DNA of 64,000 nt, taken from contig NZ_FRCA01000009.1 in the NCBI RefSeq assembly GCF_900142755.1, positions 112,317-176,316 of the forward strand, read 5' to 3'. The DNA comes from Halomonas cupida. GTDB taxonomy: Bacteria > Pseudomonadota > Gammaproteobacteria > Pseudomonadales > Halomonadaceae. The notes under the pieces were generated by a model. The model ran no database searches. It had not been told where the DNA came from and was given only the letters and a program-made list of their open reading frames with translations. Positions 43,219-55,258 of the stretch are shown piece after piece (position 1 is the first letter of the stretch; each line of letters begins with the position of its first letter). The position numbers were made by a program, and so were the translations under genes.

Positions 43219-43791
43219 TCAGGTGCTCAAGTCGGCCCGCGACTCGTCTTCCAGCGTTGCCACGTCAACGATACGTGCGAAGCGTTGTTCCAGCACCAGC
43301 TCCGTACGCGCTCTTATGGTCTCGGCACTCCACTCGGCACTTCTCTCAGTTCCCGCGCGGGACATGGGGAATGTCAGGGTCGCTTCACTGACGAAATCCA
43401 CCACAAAACCAAGATCCGAGGCCACTCGGGTGGTTGTCTCGCAGCACTGCTCCGTGCGAATGCCACTGATCCATAGCCTGGTGATGCGCCGCTGGTGCAG
43501 CCAGGTTTCCAGCCCGGTGCCGGTGAAGGCATTGTGCACCGTCTTGTAGAAGGTTGTCTCCGCTGGATCATCGAACCCGTCAAGCGGACGAATCAGGCCA
43601 TTGGCAGGATCAAAGGGTGTGCCGCTGTCAGGCTCGGTGTGAAAGATCCGCACCAGAGGGATCTGACGGTCTTGAGCGAGATCGATCAAGCGGCGTTGTG
43701 CCCGTTCCCAGTGGGCTGTCGCTGCAGGATCCCAGTAATCTCGTTGAGTGAAGGATTGCTGCACATCAATGAGCAGTAGTGCGGTGTTCAT
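43219..43791 (-). CDS. Isochorismatase-family cysteine hydrolase
   Basis: This 190-residue cytosolic hydrolase has a conserved Asp (ALLLIDVQQSF), Lys (ETTFYKTVHNAFTG) and nucleophilic Cys (GIRTEQCCETTTR). Members cleave amides or ureas such as nicotinamide or carbamoyl compounds. The start at 43791 has GAGGG seven bases upstream. It is grouped with the GlxA-type regulator and the cyclotransferase-like gene in one minus-strand run. The substrate is not assignable from sequence. Confidence 0.85.
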   Translation of the reverse strand: MNTALLLIDVQQSFTQRDYWDPAATAHWERAQRRLIDLAQDRQIPLVRIFHTEPDSGTPFDPANGLIRPLDGFDDPAETTFYKTVHNAFTGTGLETWLHQRRITRLWISGIRTEQCCETTTRVASDLGFVVDFVSEATLTFPMSRAGTERSAEWSAETIRARTELVLEQRFARIVDVATLEDESRADLST

Positions 43792-44069
43792 ACGGTGTCC
43801 CTCGTCATGGAATCCGGCGATGAGCCTGGAATGTCCTTGCAGGATAAGCCGCCCTGGGCCCGCTCTGCAGGGGCAGCCGGGACAATGTGCGGACATTATC
43901 GGACATACGGTCATTGGGTATCCCATCATCGGAAGTACATGGGAGACTTTCATCAATCTGTAGCTGTGGGAGTGGCTCAGCACAGCTGCAGGTAGACATG
44001 GTGGATTGCCAGGCCAGGCTTCAGTGGAAGAATGCTCGCATGGAATTTACGGCTACCAGGGAGGGGAGC

Positions 44070-44429
44070 ATGGATACGGACAATGCATGGCAGATCATCA
44101 CCACACTGGCGTCGGGCGTGGACCCGATCACCGGAGAAATCCAACCCGCCGACAGTACGTTGCAGCACCCGGATATTGTCCGCGCCCTGTATGTCGCCAG
44201 CATGGCGCTGCAGGAGCGGTTGGGCAACAGCTCGACTCGAAGAGCCGCGCGACCCGAGAGAGCTGGAGCTCCCTGGAGCGATGAAGAGGACCTGCAGCTG
44301 GTTCAGGCATTCGAGGAAGACATTGGCCCGAACGACCTGGCTGATCGTCACCAACGTACTCGTGGCGCCATTCATGCGCGGCTGATACGACTGGGGAAGA
44401 TCGCTCCGGATTCACCGGATCAAGAGTAA
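44070..44429 (+). CDS. Small protein with a Myb/SANT-like C-terminal domain
   Basis: The 119-residue protein has an N-terminal block common to many uncharacterised proteobacterial proteins (ASGVDPITGEIQPADSTLQHP, then IVRALYVASMALQERLG). A short charged linker and a SANT/Myb-like helix bundle follow (GAPWSDEEDLQLVQAFEEDIGPNDLADRH, RTRGAIHARLIRLGKI). The second part looks DNA-binding. GGAGGGG lies just before the ATG at 44070. Function is unknown. smrA follows 83 bp later on the same strand. Confidence 0.75.
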   Translation: MDTDNAWQIITTLASGVDPITGEIQPADSTLQHPDIVRALYVASMALQERLGNSSTRRAARPERAGAPWSDEEDLQLVQAFEEDIGPNDLADRHQRTRGAIHARLIRLGKIAPDSPDQE

Positions 44430-44512
44430 CGAAAGGTCGCTGTGAAATGGTTCAGTTTCGTCATCAGTCCTGCCAGGATAAGGGATCCTGTTGATCGCGA
44501 GAGGAGGTGCCC

Positions 44513-45106
44513 ATGACTCAGGGTTGTCATGAAGATGTGGATTTCCGGGCACTGATGGGCGATGTACGGCCCCTCAAGCAGGAGCGCAATCGGGCAGATG
44601 TTGGCCACCACCGCAGCGCTCCCAGTGAGTCCCAACTGGTGCGTCGACAGTACGCGCTTGCGGGGGAGGAGGGGCTGGACACCTTATCGGACGAGTTCAT
44701 CGATCTGGTGCCGCCTTTCGATCCACTGGAATATCGCCGTGACGGCATTCAGACTGGAGTTGTCGAGCGCCTTCGGCAGGGTGGCTACCCGATGCAGGCC
44801 AGCCTTCATCTACTGCGTCGTCCGCTGCAGGAGTGCCGACGCGAGTTGCCCGCCTTCATCCGTGATGCCTATGCCGCGGATCTGCGTTCAGTGCTGATCA
44901 TCCATGGTCGCGGCCGGGAAATCGACAGCCCACCCAATGTGCTGCGCTCCTGTCTGGCCAGATGGTTGACGTTGCTGGATGAGGTCCAGGCCTATGCTTC
45001 AGCTCAAGAGCGTGATGGTGGCCTGGGGGCGACCTGGGTGATGTTGCGCAAGAGCGAACGAGCGCGTGCCAACAATCGTGAACGTCAGCAGAAGCGGAGG
45101 GGATAG
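44513..45106 (+). CDS. smrA: SmrA-like Smr-domain protein
   Basis: The 197-residue protein ends in a Smr domain, the fold of the MutS2 C-terminal nuclease. The N-terminal segment contains DVRPLKQ and a DFRALMGD stretch seen in SmrA/YdaL. The core has ASLHLLRRPLQECRRELPAF and VLIIHGRGRE. The usual LDLH of Smr domains is replaced by LHLL, the same sort of replacement found in the SmrA branch, so nuclease activity may differ. AGGAGG precedes the ATG at 44513. Confidence 0.85.
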   Translation: MTQGCHEDVDFRALMGDVRPLKQERNRADVGHHRSAPSESQLVRRQYALAGEEGLDTLSDEFIDLVPPFDPLEYRRDGIQTGVVERLRQGGYPMQASLHLLRRPLQECRRELPAFIRDAYAADLRSVLIIHGRGREIDSPPNVLRSCLARWLTLLDEVQAYASAQERDGGLGATWVMLRKSERARANNRERQQKRRG

Positions 45107-45111
45107 GCTCG

Positions 45112-45178
45112 TTCACCACCAGCTCTTTTCATCACCAGCTTTTTTTCACCACGAGTTCTTTTTCACCACCAACAAGAA
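45112..45178. repeat. Four imperfect 16-17-bp tandem repeats
   Basis: Units of the form TTCACCACCAGCTCTTT start at 45112, 45129, 45145 and 45162. They lie just after the smrA stop and run into the terminator hairpin. Confidence 0.7.
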
Positions 45179-45204
45179 CGCCGCCCGAGGGCGGCGTTCT
45201 TGTT
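45171..45204. terminator. Bidirectional terminator between smrA and the DUF934 gene
   Basis: AACAAGAACGCCGCC-cgag-GGCGGCGTTCTTGTT is a perfect 15-bp stem with a 4-base loop between convergent genes. The end of the stem gives T-rich tails in both directions. Confidence 0.85.
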
Positions 45205-45221
45205 ACGAGCAAAGGGACCTG

Positions 45222-45755
45222 TCAGGCCAGCGCAGGCTCGGGCTGATGCGCACACGCCTCGCGTTGGCGGCGCAGGAACATCGGCTCGGGGTTGTCGATG
45301 GATACCTGATAATGACGGCTGAAGGCATTGAAGGCGTTCAAGGCATCCTCGACGATCTGGTCCTCACGCAGTGACCAGGCGTCGAAGCCACAGCGCTTCA
45401 TGTAGACCAGTTGATCGATCAGTACGTCACCCAGAGCGCGGATCTCGCCGGTGAAGGCATGGCGTTCACGCAGCACACGCGCGACGGAATAGCCACGACC
45501 ATCAGTGAACTTCGGGAAATCGATGGCAACCAGCGGCGCCTCGCGAAGGGCGGCGATGGTCTCGGCGTCCAACTCGGTGTCACTGGGCAGCCAGGGGGCC
45601 AGAGAATCGCGACGATCGGAAGCCAGCCAGACATCAAGGCGCACAATGGCCTTGCCTTCGGCGGGCGCTGTTTCATCGTCGTGGCGCAGCCACTGATCCT
45701 CAATCTGGCGGCCGCCCTTGATCAGCGGGCGCGGGGACGTCTGCTCAGGCAGCAT
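45222..45755 (-). CDS. DUF934-family protein linked to sulfite reductase
   Basis: This 177-residue cytosolic protein belongs to DUF934, which is nearly always encoded beside a CysI-type reductase. Conserved parts are PLVAIDFPKFTDGRGYSVARVLRER, GEIRALGDVLIDQLVYMKRCGFD and ALNAFNAFSRHYQ. The function is not established. Assembly or electron supply to CysI is an inference from its neighbour. The ATG at 45755 has AAGGAG seven bases upstream, inside the end of cysI, and overlaps cysI by 11 bases. Confidence 0.9.
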   Translation of the reverse strand: MLPEQTSPRPLIKGGRQIEDQWLRHDDETAPAEGKAIVRLDVWLASDRRDSLAPWLPSDTELDAETIAALREAPLVAIDFPKFTDGRGYSVARVLRERHAFTGEIRALGDVLIDQLVYMKRCGFDAWSLREDQIVEDALNAFNAFSRHYQVSIDNPEPMFLRRQREACAHQPEPALA

Positions 45756-47400
45756 ACACAAACTCCTTGAACGGCTTCAGGCCGATACGACGGTAGGTGT
45801 CGATGAAGGTCTCATCAGGCTGACGCTCGCCGACATAGACCTGCAGTACCTTGTCGATGACACCGGGAACATCCTCGCGGAAGAAGGAGGGGCCGAGAAT
45901 CTTGCCCAGCGAGGCTTCATTGCCCTGACTGCCGCCAAGCGAGATCTGGTAGTACTCCTCACCCTTCTTGTCGACACCGAGAATACCGATGTGACCGACA
46001 TGGTGATGACCGCAGGCGTTCATGCAACCGGAAATATTGAGGTCCAGCGGCCCGAGGTCGTAAAGGAAGTCGAGACTTTCAAAGCGCTCCTGGATCGCCT
46101 GGGCGACCGGGATCGACTTGGCGTTGGCCAATGCACAGTAGTCGCCGCCAGGGCAGCAGATCAGGTCGGCAAGGGTGCCCACGGTGGGATTGGCCAGCCC
46201 AAGTTCGTCGAGTTTGTGCCACAACTCCTCGATCTGGTCGACGGCAACGTCGGTCAGTACCAGGTTCTGCTCGTGGGTGACCCGCAGCTCACCGAAGCTG
46301 TAATCGTCGGCCAGGTCCGCGATGGCTGCCATCTGCTCGGAGGTCACGTCGCCCGGTGATTGGCTGCTGCGCTTGAGGGACAGGGTAACGGCCTTGTATC
46401 CACTGACCTTGTGGTCGGTGACGTTGTTGGTCACGAAGCGGGCAAAGGCACGGTTGTTACGACGCAGGGCTTCATAGCTCTCGATGTCTGAGGCGTCGAT
46501 CTCGCGACGCGGTGGCTCGACAAAGTGAGACGCCATTTCATCGATGGCCTGCTGGTTGAGGGTCTGAGGGCCATCCTTGAGGTGCGCCCACTCTTCCTCG
46601 ACACGACGACGCATTTCGTCAACGCCCAGGGCCTTGGTCAGGATCTTGATGCGCGCCTTGAACTTGTTGTCGCGACGACCGAACTGGTTGTAGACCCGGA
46701 CGATCGCCTCGAGATAGGTCAGCAGGTGCTGCCAGGGGAGATCCTCACAGATGGTCTCGCCGATCATCGGCGTGCGGCCGAGGCCGCCACCTACCAGCAC
46801 CTTGACGCGGACTTCGCCGGCGTCATCACGCCACAGGCGCAGGCCCACGTCGTGTACCTGGATGGCAGCGCGATCATCGCTGGCACCAGTGACGGCAATC
46901 TTGAACTTGCGCGGCAGGTAGAAGAATTCCGGATGGAACGTCGACCACTGGCGGATCAGCTCGCACCAGGGGCGCGGATCCACTTCCTCATCACCGGCAA
47001 TCCCCGAGAACTGGTCAGTGGTGGTGTTGCGGATATCGTTGCCGCTGGTCTGGATGGCGTGCATCTGCACGGTAGCCAGCTCGGCGAGAATATCCGGTAC
47101 ATCCTCCAGTTTCGGCCAGTTCAGCTGAAGATTGGTGCGCGTAGTGAAGTGGCCATAGCCACGGTCATAGCGCGCGGCGATCTCGCCGAGCTTGCGCAGT
47201 TGGTAGGAAGCCAGCATCCCATAGGGGATGGCGATACGCAGCATGGGCGCGTACCGCTGCACGTACAGGCCGTTCTGCACACGCAGGGGCAGAAACTCCT
47301 CATCGCTGATCTTGCCTTCAAGATAGCGACGCATCTGGTCACGGAACTGTTCGACGCGTTCTTCGACCAGGGTCTGGTCATGATTGTCGTAGCGGTACAT
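45745..47400 (-). CDS. cysI: Sulfite/nitrite reductase hemoprotein (CysI-type, single-subunit)
   Basis: This is a siroheme and [4Fe-4S] enzyme reducing sulfite to sulfide for cysteine synthesis. The 551-residue protein has two ferredoxin-like halves. The cluster/siroheme Cys lie in LICCPGGDYCALANAKS and NISGCMNACGHHHVGHIG. The N-terminal half includes FTTRTNLQLNWPKLEDVPDIL. No cysJ flavoprotein is adjacent, so electrons probably come from ferredoxin, as in related Halomonas and Pseudomonas systems. DUF934 follows as the second gene of the operon. An inverted repeat upstream (47462-47480) may be the regulator site. Confidence 0.9.
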   Translation of the reverse strand: MYRYDNHDQTLVEERVEQFRDQMRRYLEGKISDEEFLPLRVQNGLYVQRYAPMLRIAIPYGMLASYQLRKLGEIAARYDRGYGHFTTRTNLQLNWPKLEDVPDILAELATVQMHAIQTSGNDIRNTTTDQFSGIAGDEEVDPRPWCELIRQWSTFHPEFFYLPRKFKIAVTGASDDRAAIQVHDVGLRLWRDDAGEVRVKVLVGGGLGRTPMIGETICEDLPWQHLLTYLEAIVRVYNQFGRRDNKFKARIKILTKALGVDEMRRRVEEEWAHLKDGPQTLNQQAIDEMASHFVEPPRREIDASDIESYEALRRNNRAFARFVTNNVTDHKVSGYKAVTLSLKRSSQSPGDVTSEQMAAIADLADDYSFGELRVTHEQNLVLTDVAVDQIEELWHKLDELGLANPTVGTLADLICCPGGDYCALANAKSIPVAQAIQERFESLDFLYDLGPLDLNISGCMNACGHHHVGHIGILGVDKKGEEYYQISLGGSQGNEASLGKILGPSFFREDVPGVIDKVLQVYVGERQPDETFIDTYRRIGLKPFKEFVYAA

Positions 47401-47461
47401 TCAGCGCTTTCCTGCAGCATGAGAATGACGGGACGTTGCCCGCTACCTTACTCTTTCGCCA

Positions 47462-47480
47462 TTATTCTATAAAAGAATAA
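47462..47480. promoter_or_regulatory. AT-rich inverted repeat upstream of cysI
   Basis: TTATTCT-ATAAA-AGAATAA is a perfect 7-bp inverted repeat with a 5-base centre, about 62 bp before the cysI start. Its AT-richness stands out in this 60% G+C region. A CysB-type operator is a reasonable guess for a sulfite reductase gene, and a promoter element is another. Confidence 0.4.
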
Positions 47481-47523
47481 ATGCTTATAGTTTTCGCGCA
47501 AAAAGTAATTAGAGGGAGTCATT

Positions 47524-48843
47524 CTAGATTGTCACGGTTTGCCAACGCCGCCGTTGCCAGATCAGCACAAAGACCAGCGAGTTGAGCATGCGATAGCCTA
47601 ACTGACACCACCATATGCCTACCAGCCCCCATCCGTGATGGACGCCAAGCCACCAGGCCAGCGGCAGAAACATCAGCCACTGAGTCGACAGGGTCAGGGT
47701 CATGACGGTGCGCTGGGCGCCTGCGCCCAGTAGTGCCTGAGTGAATACCAGGGCCGCAGCATCAACGACGATCATCAGTGCGGTCAGGCGCAGGGGCTGG
47801 ACGCCCATCTCGATCATCTCCGGTTGATGCAGGAAAAGCCCCAGCACCTGTTCAGGAAGGATCAGCATGGGAAGTGCCATGATGGCCAGGCAGAGCCAGG
47901 TCAGGCGGACCACATCCCAGCCCCAGCGATGCGCAATTTCCGGAGCGTCGCGGCCCAGAGCCTCACCCACCAGGCTCATCGCCGCCATGCCGAAACCCAC
48001 GCCAGGCAGGATCAGCAACAATGACAGATTGACCAGCACATGGCCGACCGCCACGCTGGCGGTGCTGACCTGGCCGAGGATCCAGAACAGTACAGCGTAA
48101 CCGGCCGCGAACCACAGTTGCTGGAAGGAGTGCGGCACCGCCAGCCGCAAGGTGGTCAGCAGATCACGGGGGGCGGGCCAATCGCGGATAGCCGGGAGGT
48201 GGCCATGAGTGACAGCCGTCCAGAGCAGCAGGCCCGCCACCAGCGATAGTGTCGTGCCCAGCCCGGCACCGCTGGCGCCCATGGCAGGCAGCCCCCACAA
48301 ACCAAAGATCAGTCCGATGCTGGCCAGCAGGTTGACCAGGTGCATGACCAGCATGATGCGCAGATAGATGCCGGTTTCCTGGATGCCATTCCAGTAGCCT
48401 CTGAAGCAGAAGATCAACGCAATCGGCAGCAGCGAGATCACCCTCCAGCGAAAGTAATCAACGGCAATATGGCTGATCCCGGGGTCGCTATTGATCAATG
48501 ACAACAGGGCCGGCGCCTGCCAGAGGCAGAGGGCGGTAAGTGGCAGGGCAACGGCGAGGGCAATCGTCAGACCGGCACGCAAGGGGTCGCTGCGACGATC
48601 CAGTGCCTGTTCTCCATGACGACGCGCGACTTGCGCCTGTACGCCGGACATGAGCCCGAATACCGTGGCCGAGACCAGAAACATGGCATAGCCACCGATT
48701 CCCACGGCGGCCAGCTCGTCGGCACCCAGGCGCCCAACCAGTGCGGCGTCCACCAGGTTGAGCAGACTCTGGGTCAACATGCCGGCCATGATCGGCAACG
48801 CCAGACGCAGGATGGTCTGACGCCGTGTCGAATCAGGCAGCAT
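47524..48843 (-). CDS. MATE-family efflux transporter
   Basis: This is an inner-membrane Na+- or H+-coupled multidrug exporter of the MATE (DinF/NorM) family. The 439-residue protein has 12 TM helices. The N-terminal half begins ILRLALPIMAGMLTQSLLNLVDAALVGRLG, a MATE signature that includes the conserved Pro and Asp. A second MATE repeat starts near LRLAVPHSFQQLWFAAGYAVLFWILG. The length is typical. It lies between cysI and metH with no obvious functional link. Confidence 0.9.
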   Translation of the reverse strand: MLPDSTRRQTILRLALPIMAGMLTQSLLNLVDAALVGRLGADELAAVGIGGYAMFLVSATVFGLMSGVQAQVARRHGEQALDRRSDPLRAGLTIALAVALPLTALCLWQAPALLSLINSDPGISHIAVDYFRWRVISLLPIALIFCFRGYWNGIQETGIYLRIMLVMHLVNLLASIGLIFGLWGLPAMGASGAGLGTTLSLVAGLLLWTAVTHGHLPAIRDWPAPRDLLTTLRLAVPHSFQQLWFAAGYAVLFWILGQVSTASVAVGHVLVNLSLLLILPGVGFGMAAMSLVGEALGRDAPEIAHRWGWDVVRLTWLCLAIMALPMLILPEQVLGLFLHQPEMIEMGVQPLRLTALMIVVDAAALVFTQALLGAGAQRTVMTLTLSTQWLMFLPLAWWLGVHHGWGLVGIWWCQLGYRMLNSLVFVLIWQRRRWQTVTI

Positions 48844-48929
48844 CGCACCCCCGATGATGATGTCGGAAGCGCAACGCAGGCATCTGTTGCTGGAAATGCG
48901 GGGATGTCATGCCGTACGTGAGACCACCG

Positions 48930-52631
<3,702 letters not shown>

Positions 52632-52973
52632 GGGAAGAGGGGTCTCCAGCAAAGCGCTAACGTCAGGTCGGCGTTAAGGTTGTTATGCGTAACAGCTATT
52701 GTATCGGCCAGTGTCTGCACTCACATGAGGAATGAGCCACTGACGTCCAAATGCGACAGTCATTACTGATATACTTCCGTGTCCTGGCATGAAGGTGGTG
52801 TCGCAAGGGCCTATATATTATCAAACTGGTGCGGCGGGCGGCAGGGGAAAGCTATACCCGACTAAATTGCTCGGGATTGTATCCCGCCATGTGGTCGCTT
52901 ACCATGACAGGAAATAGACCGTAGCGGTAACAGCGGCGATATGCCGACGGGCCCAGACAGTAGTGAGAGACTC
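52632..52973. other. Divergent metH-nfuA intergenic region
   Basis: These 342 bp separate divergent genes. The nfuA side carries an IscR type-1-like site (52854-52878). An AT-rich stretch (CTATATATTATC, about 52811-52822) may be part of a promoter. Nothing that resembles a cobalamin or SAH riboswitch was found on the metH side. Confidence 0.6.
52854..52878 (+). promoter_or_regulatory. Probable IscR type-1 binding site upstream of nfuA
   Basis: The 25 bases starting ATACCCGACTAAATT match the IscR type-1 consensus (ATASYYGACTRWWWYAGTCRRSTAT) at about 21 positions, counted by hand. In E. coli this class of site binds [2Fe-2S]-IscR, and nfuA belongs to the IscR regulon. It lies 96 bp before the start codon. 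Confidence 0.6.
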
Positions 52974-53564
52974 ATGAGCGATAGTATCCAGATTACTGAT
53001 AGCGCACAGGATTACCTGGCCGAGCTGCTCGAGAAGCAGGGAGTCGAGGGCATTGCGGTGCGTATCTTCATTACACAGCCGGGAACACCCTACGCCGAGA
53101 CCTGTCTGGCCTACTGTCGTCCCGGCGAGGAAGAGCCCAGCGACGAGCGCCTGGAGCTCGAGAAGATTTCCGTCCATCTCGATGCCAATAGCATTCCCTT
53201 CCTGGAAGAAGCGGTGGTCGACTTCAATGCCGACCGCATGGGCGGGCAACTGACCATCAAGGCGCCCAACGCCAAGATGCCCAAGGTCAACGCTGACAGT
53301 CCGCTGGAGGACCGCATCAACTATGTACTCTACAGCGAGATCAACCCCGGGTTGGCTGCCCATGGTGGCGAGATCAAGCTGGTTCAGATGACCGAGGATC
53401 AGATTGCCGTGCTGGCCTTCGGTGGCGGTTGTCAGGGCTGTGCTGCCGTTGACCTTACGCTCAAGGAAGGTGTCGAGAAGACACTGATGGAGCGTATTCC
53501 GGAGCTGGCGGGAATTCGCGATGTCACCGACCATACGGATACCAGCAACGCCTATTACCGCTGA
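52974..53564 (+). CDS. nfuA: Fe-S cluster carrier NfuA
   Basis: NfuA carries and delivers [4Fe-4S] clusters, especially under oxidative stress or iron limitation. The 196-residue protein has an N-terminal degenerate A-type domain ([21 protein letters not shown]) and a C-terminal Nfu domain with the cluster-binding CxxC in [15 protein letters not shown]. The ATG at 52974 gives the standard N-terminus ([12 protein letters not shown]). An IscR-like site upstream and a strong terminator downstream mark it as a single-gene unit. Confidence 0.95.
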   Translation: MSDSIQITDSAQDYLAELLEKQGVEGIAVRIFITQPGTPYAETCLAYCRPGEEEPSDERLELEKISVHLDANSIPFLEEAVVDFNADRMGGQLTIKAPNAKMPKVNADSPLEDRINYVLYSEINPGLAAHGGEIKLVQMTEDQIAVLAFGGGCQGCAAVDLTLKEGVEKTLMERIPELAGIRDVTDHTDTSNAYYR

Positions 53565-53598
53565 CCCGGGGCCGTCGACATCGGTAGTGCAACACCGG

Positions 53599-53636
53599 AC
53601 GCCGGGATACCGCTGTAGCCAGCGGTATCCCGGCGT
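53599..53636. terminator. Bidirectional hairpin between nfuA and the phosphodiesterase gene
   Basis: ACGCCGGGATACCGCT and AGCGGTATCCCGGCGT form a perfect 16-bp stem around GTAGCC, between convergent genes. The stem is followed by ACTTCCTT. Confidence 0.8.
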
Positions 53637-53660
53637 ACTTCCTTCCAGCCGAGCGTCCGC

Positions 53661-54503
53661 TCAAGCCGGTGTTGCGATCACCCGAGCGTCTTCCTGCTCA
53701 AAGGGCCAGGGGCCTTCGAACTGGCTGATGGCCATCTGGTTGGACACGATGGTCTGCTGAGACTTGCGAAACTGATACAGCGTCATCGCGCCTGGTTCCA
53801 TGACCAGCGAATTGGCGCTGTCCGCCCGCTGATCGAGATGAACCGCGTGGCAGGTGCTCGGCGATACCTGGCAGAGAACGTTGCCGATCTGGGTGGTCAG
53901 GGCCCGATGGACATGACCGGAAATCATTCGTGCCGGGCCTGGGTAGGCCTCCAGTCTCTCCATCAACTGCTGCCCATTGCGTAGGTTGTTGTCATCCATG
54001 GCCTGGATGCCGCTATGCAGCCAGGGATGGTGAGTGGCAACAATCACCGGTGTCTTGCCAAGCTCGGCCAGGTTGTTGTCGAGAAAGGCAAGGCCGTCAG
54101 CATCGATCATGCCGTAGTGTTCGCCTTCGACCAGCGTATCCAGTCCGATGACACAGAAGCCGCTGAAATCACGACGCCACTGGATCGGGCCATGGTGCGG
54201 CATCCAGGCACAGTCCGCGAAGGTGGCTCGCAGGCGCTCGCGGTGATCGTGATTTCCCGGCAGTACCAGGTAAGGTAGCGCCAGAACATCCATGATGTAG
54301 CGGAAGCGTTTGTACTCCTGCTCACTGCCGTGGTCGGTGAGATCGCCGGTGACAATCACACACTCCACCTCGGTGATGGCAGGTAGCTGGTCATTGAGGG
54401 TGGCGATAGCCTGACGGAGAGGTCCCGCTGTTTCCGATCGGCCATAGGCGAGCTGACCTTCAGCAACGATGTGGGTATCGGTAAGCTGGATGAATCCCGA
54501 CAT
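53661..54503 (-). CDS. cpdA: Metallophosphoesterase, probable 3',5'-cyclic-AMP phosphodiesterase
   Basis: CpdA hydrolyses cAMP in the cytosol. The 280-residue protein has all the metal-binding blocks of the class III phosphodiesterase/GpdQ group: LTDTHIVAEG (D-x-H), VTGDLTDHGSEQEY, VLPGNHDHRERL, THHPW and ISGHVHRAL. Length and layout match CpdA (about 275). GpdQ-like glycerophosphodiester activity is the main alternative. Confidence 0.85.
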   Translation of the reverse strand: MSGFIQLTDTHIVAEGQLAYGRSETAGPLRQAIATLNDQLPAITEVECVIVTGDLTDHGSEQEYKRFRYIMDVLALPYLVLPGNHDHRERLRATFADCAWMPHHGPIQWRRDFSGFCVIGLDTLVEGEHYGMIDADGLAFLDNNLAELGKTPVIVATHHPWLHSGIQAMDDNNLRNGQQLMERLEAYPGPARMISGHVHRALTTQIGNVLCQVSPSTCHAVHLDQRADSANSLVMEPGAMTLYQFRKSQQTIVSNQMAISQFEGPWPFEQEDARVIATPA

Positions 54504-54768
54504 TCAGGCGGCCTCTCCCGTCATCATCAGAAGGTCTGTGGGTCGATATTGACGTCGACCGTTTCGCTCGGCTGGGGAGCGTGGTACACCGAGAGCGATG
54601 ATGGCGATACAGGGTGACAGTGGCGTGAAGATTCCAGGTCGTCAGGGTGACGGGTCAGGTAGAGCCGTAAATGTCGGAGGGAAAGAGGGGCATCTGCGAG
54701 GAGGATAGTTGGTGGGCTGACTCTTGTGCTTGAATGATGCTTACTTGAATACGTGGCAGGAGGGGCTC

Positions 54769-55209
54769 ATGGCATATCCACGACAGCGAGTGACATTGAT
54801 TACCCTCGGTGTGACCGACCTGCAGCGAGCCATGGAATTCTACCGAAACTGGGGGTGGCAGCCGCACCCCGAGTCCCAGCCGGGGATTGCGTTCTTCCAG
54901 ATGCATGGCGCTGCGCTGGCGTTGTTCGGCAAGGCAGAGCTTGCTGCTGATCAGGGGCGCCCCGAAGTCGAGCTGGGAACCGGAGCGATGAGCCTGGCCC
55001 AGAACTGCGCTGATGAGGCGGAAGTGGACGCCGTCTTTGCTGCTGCCATGGCGGCAGGAGCAAATTGCCTCAAGCCGCCCGAGAAGGCCTTCTGGGGCGG
55101 CTATTCGGGGTATCTTGCTGACCCGGACGGCCATGTCTGGGAAATTGCCGCCAATCCGTTCTGGCCGTTGGAGGATGATGGTTCGCTGACACTGCCAGAG
55201 CCTGGCTGA
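54769..55209 (+). CDS. VOC-superfamily protein (glyoxalase/bleomycin-resistance fold)
   Basis: This is a 146-residue single vicinal-oxygen-chelate unit. It starts VTLITLGVTDLQRAMEFYRNWGW and ends with DPDGHVWEIAANPFWPLEDDG. The His/Glu metal positions can be read in these two blocks. AGGAGGGG precedes the ATG at 54769. VOC members range from dioxygenases to antibiotic-binding proteins, so no substrate is assigned. Confidence 0.85.
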   Translation: MAYPRQRVTLITLGVTDLQRAMEFYRNWGWQPHPESQPGIAFFQMHGAALALFGKAELAADQGRPEVELGTGAMSLAQNCADEAEVDAVFAAAMAAGANCLKPPEKAFWGGYSGYLADPDGHVWEIAANPFWPLEDDGSLTLPEPG

Positions 55210-55258
55210 AGGAACTCCGGAGCACATTTCGACAGGAATGGGGTGGCGAGTGCCTGGC

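Noticed and set aside
52632..52973. Cobalamin riboswitch upstream of metH
   Set aside because: No conserved B12-box or long structured leader could be recognised on the metH side.
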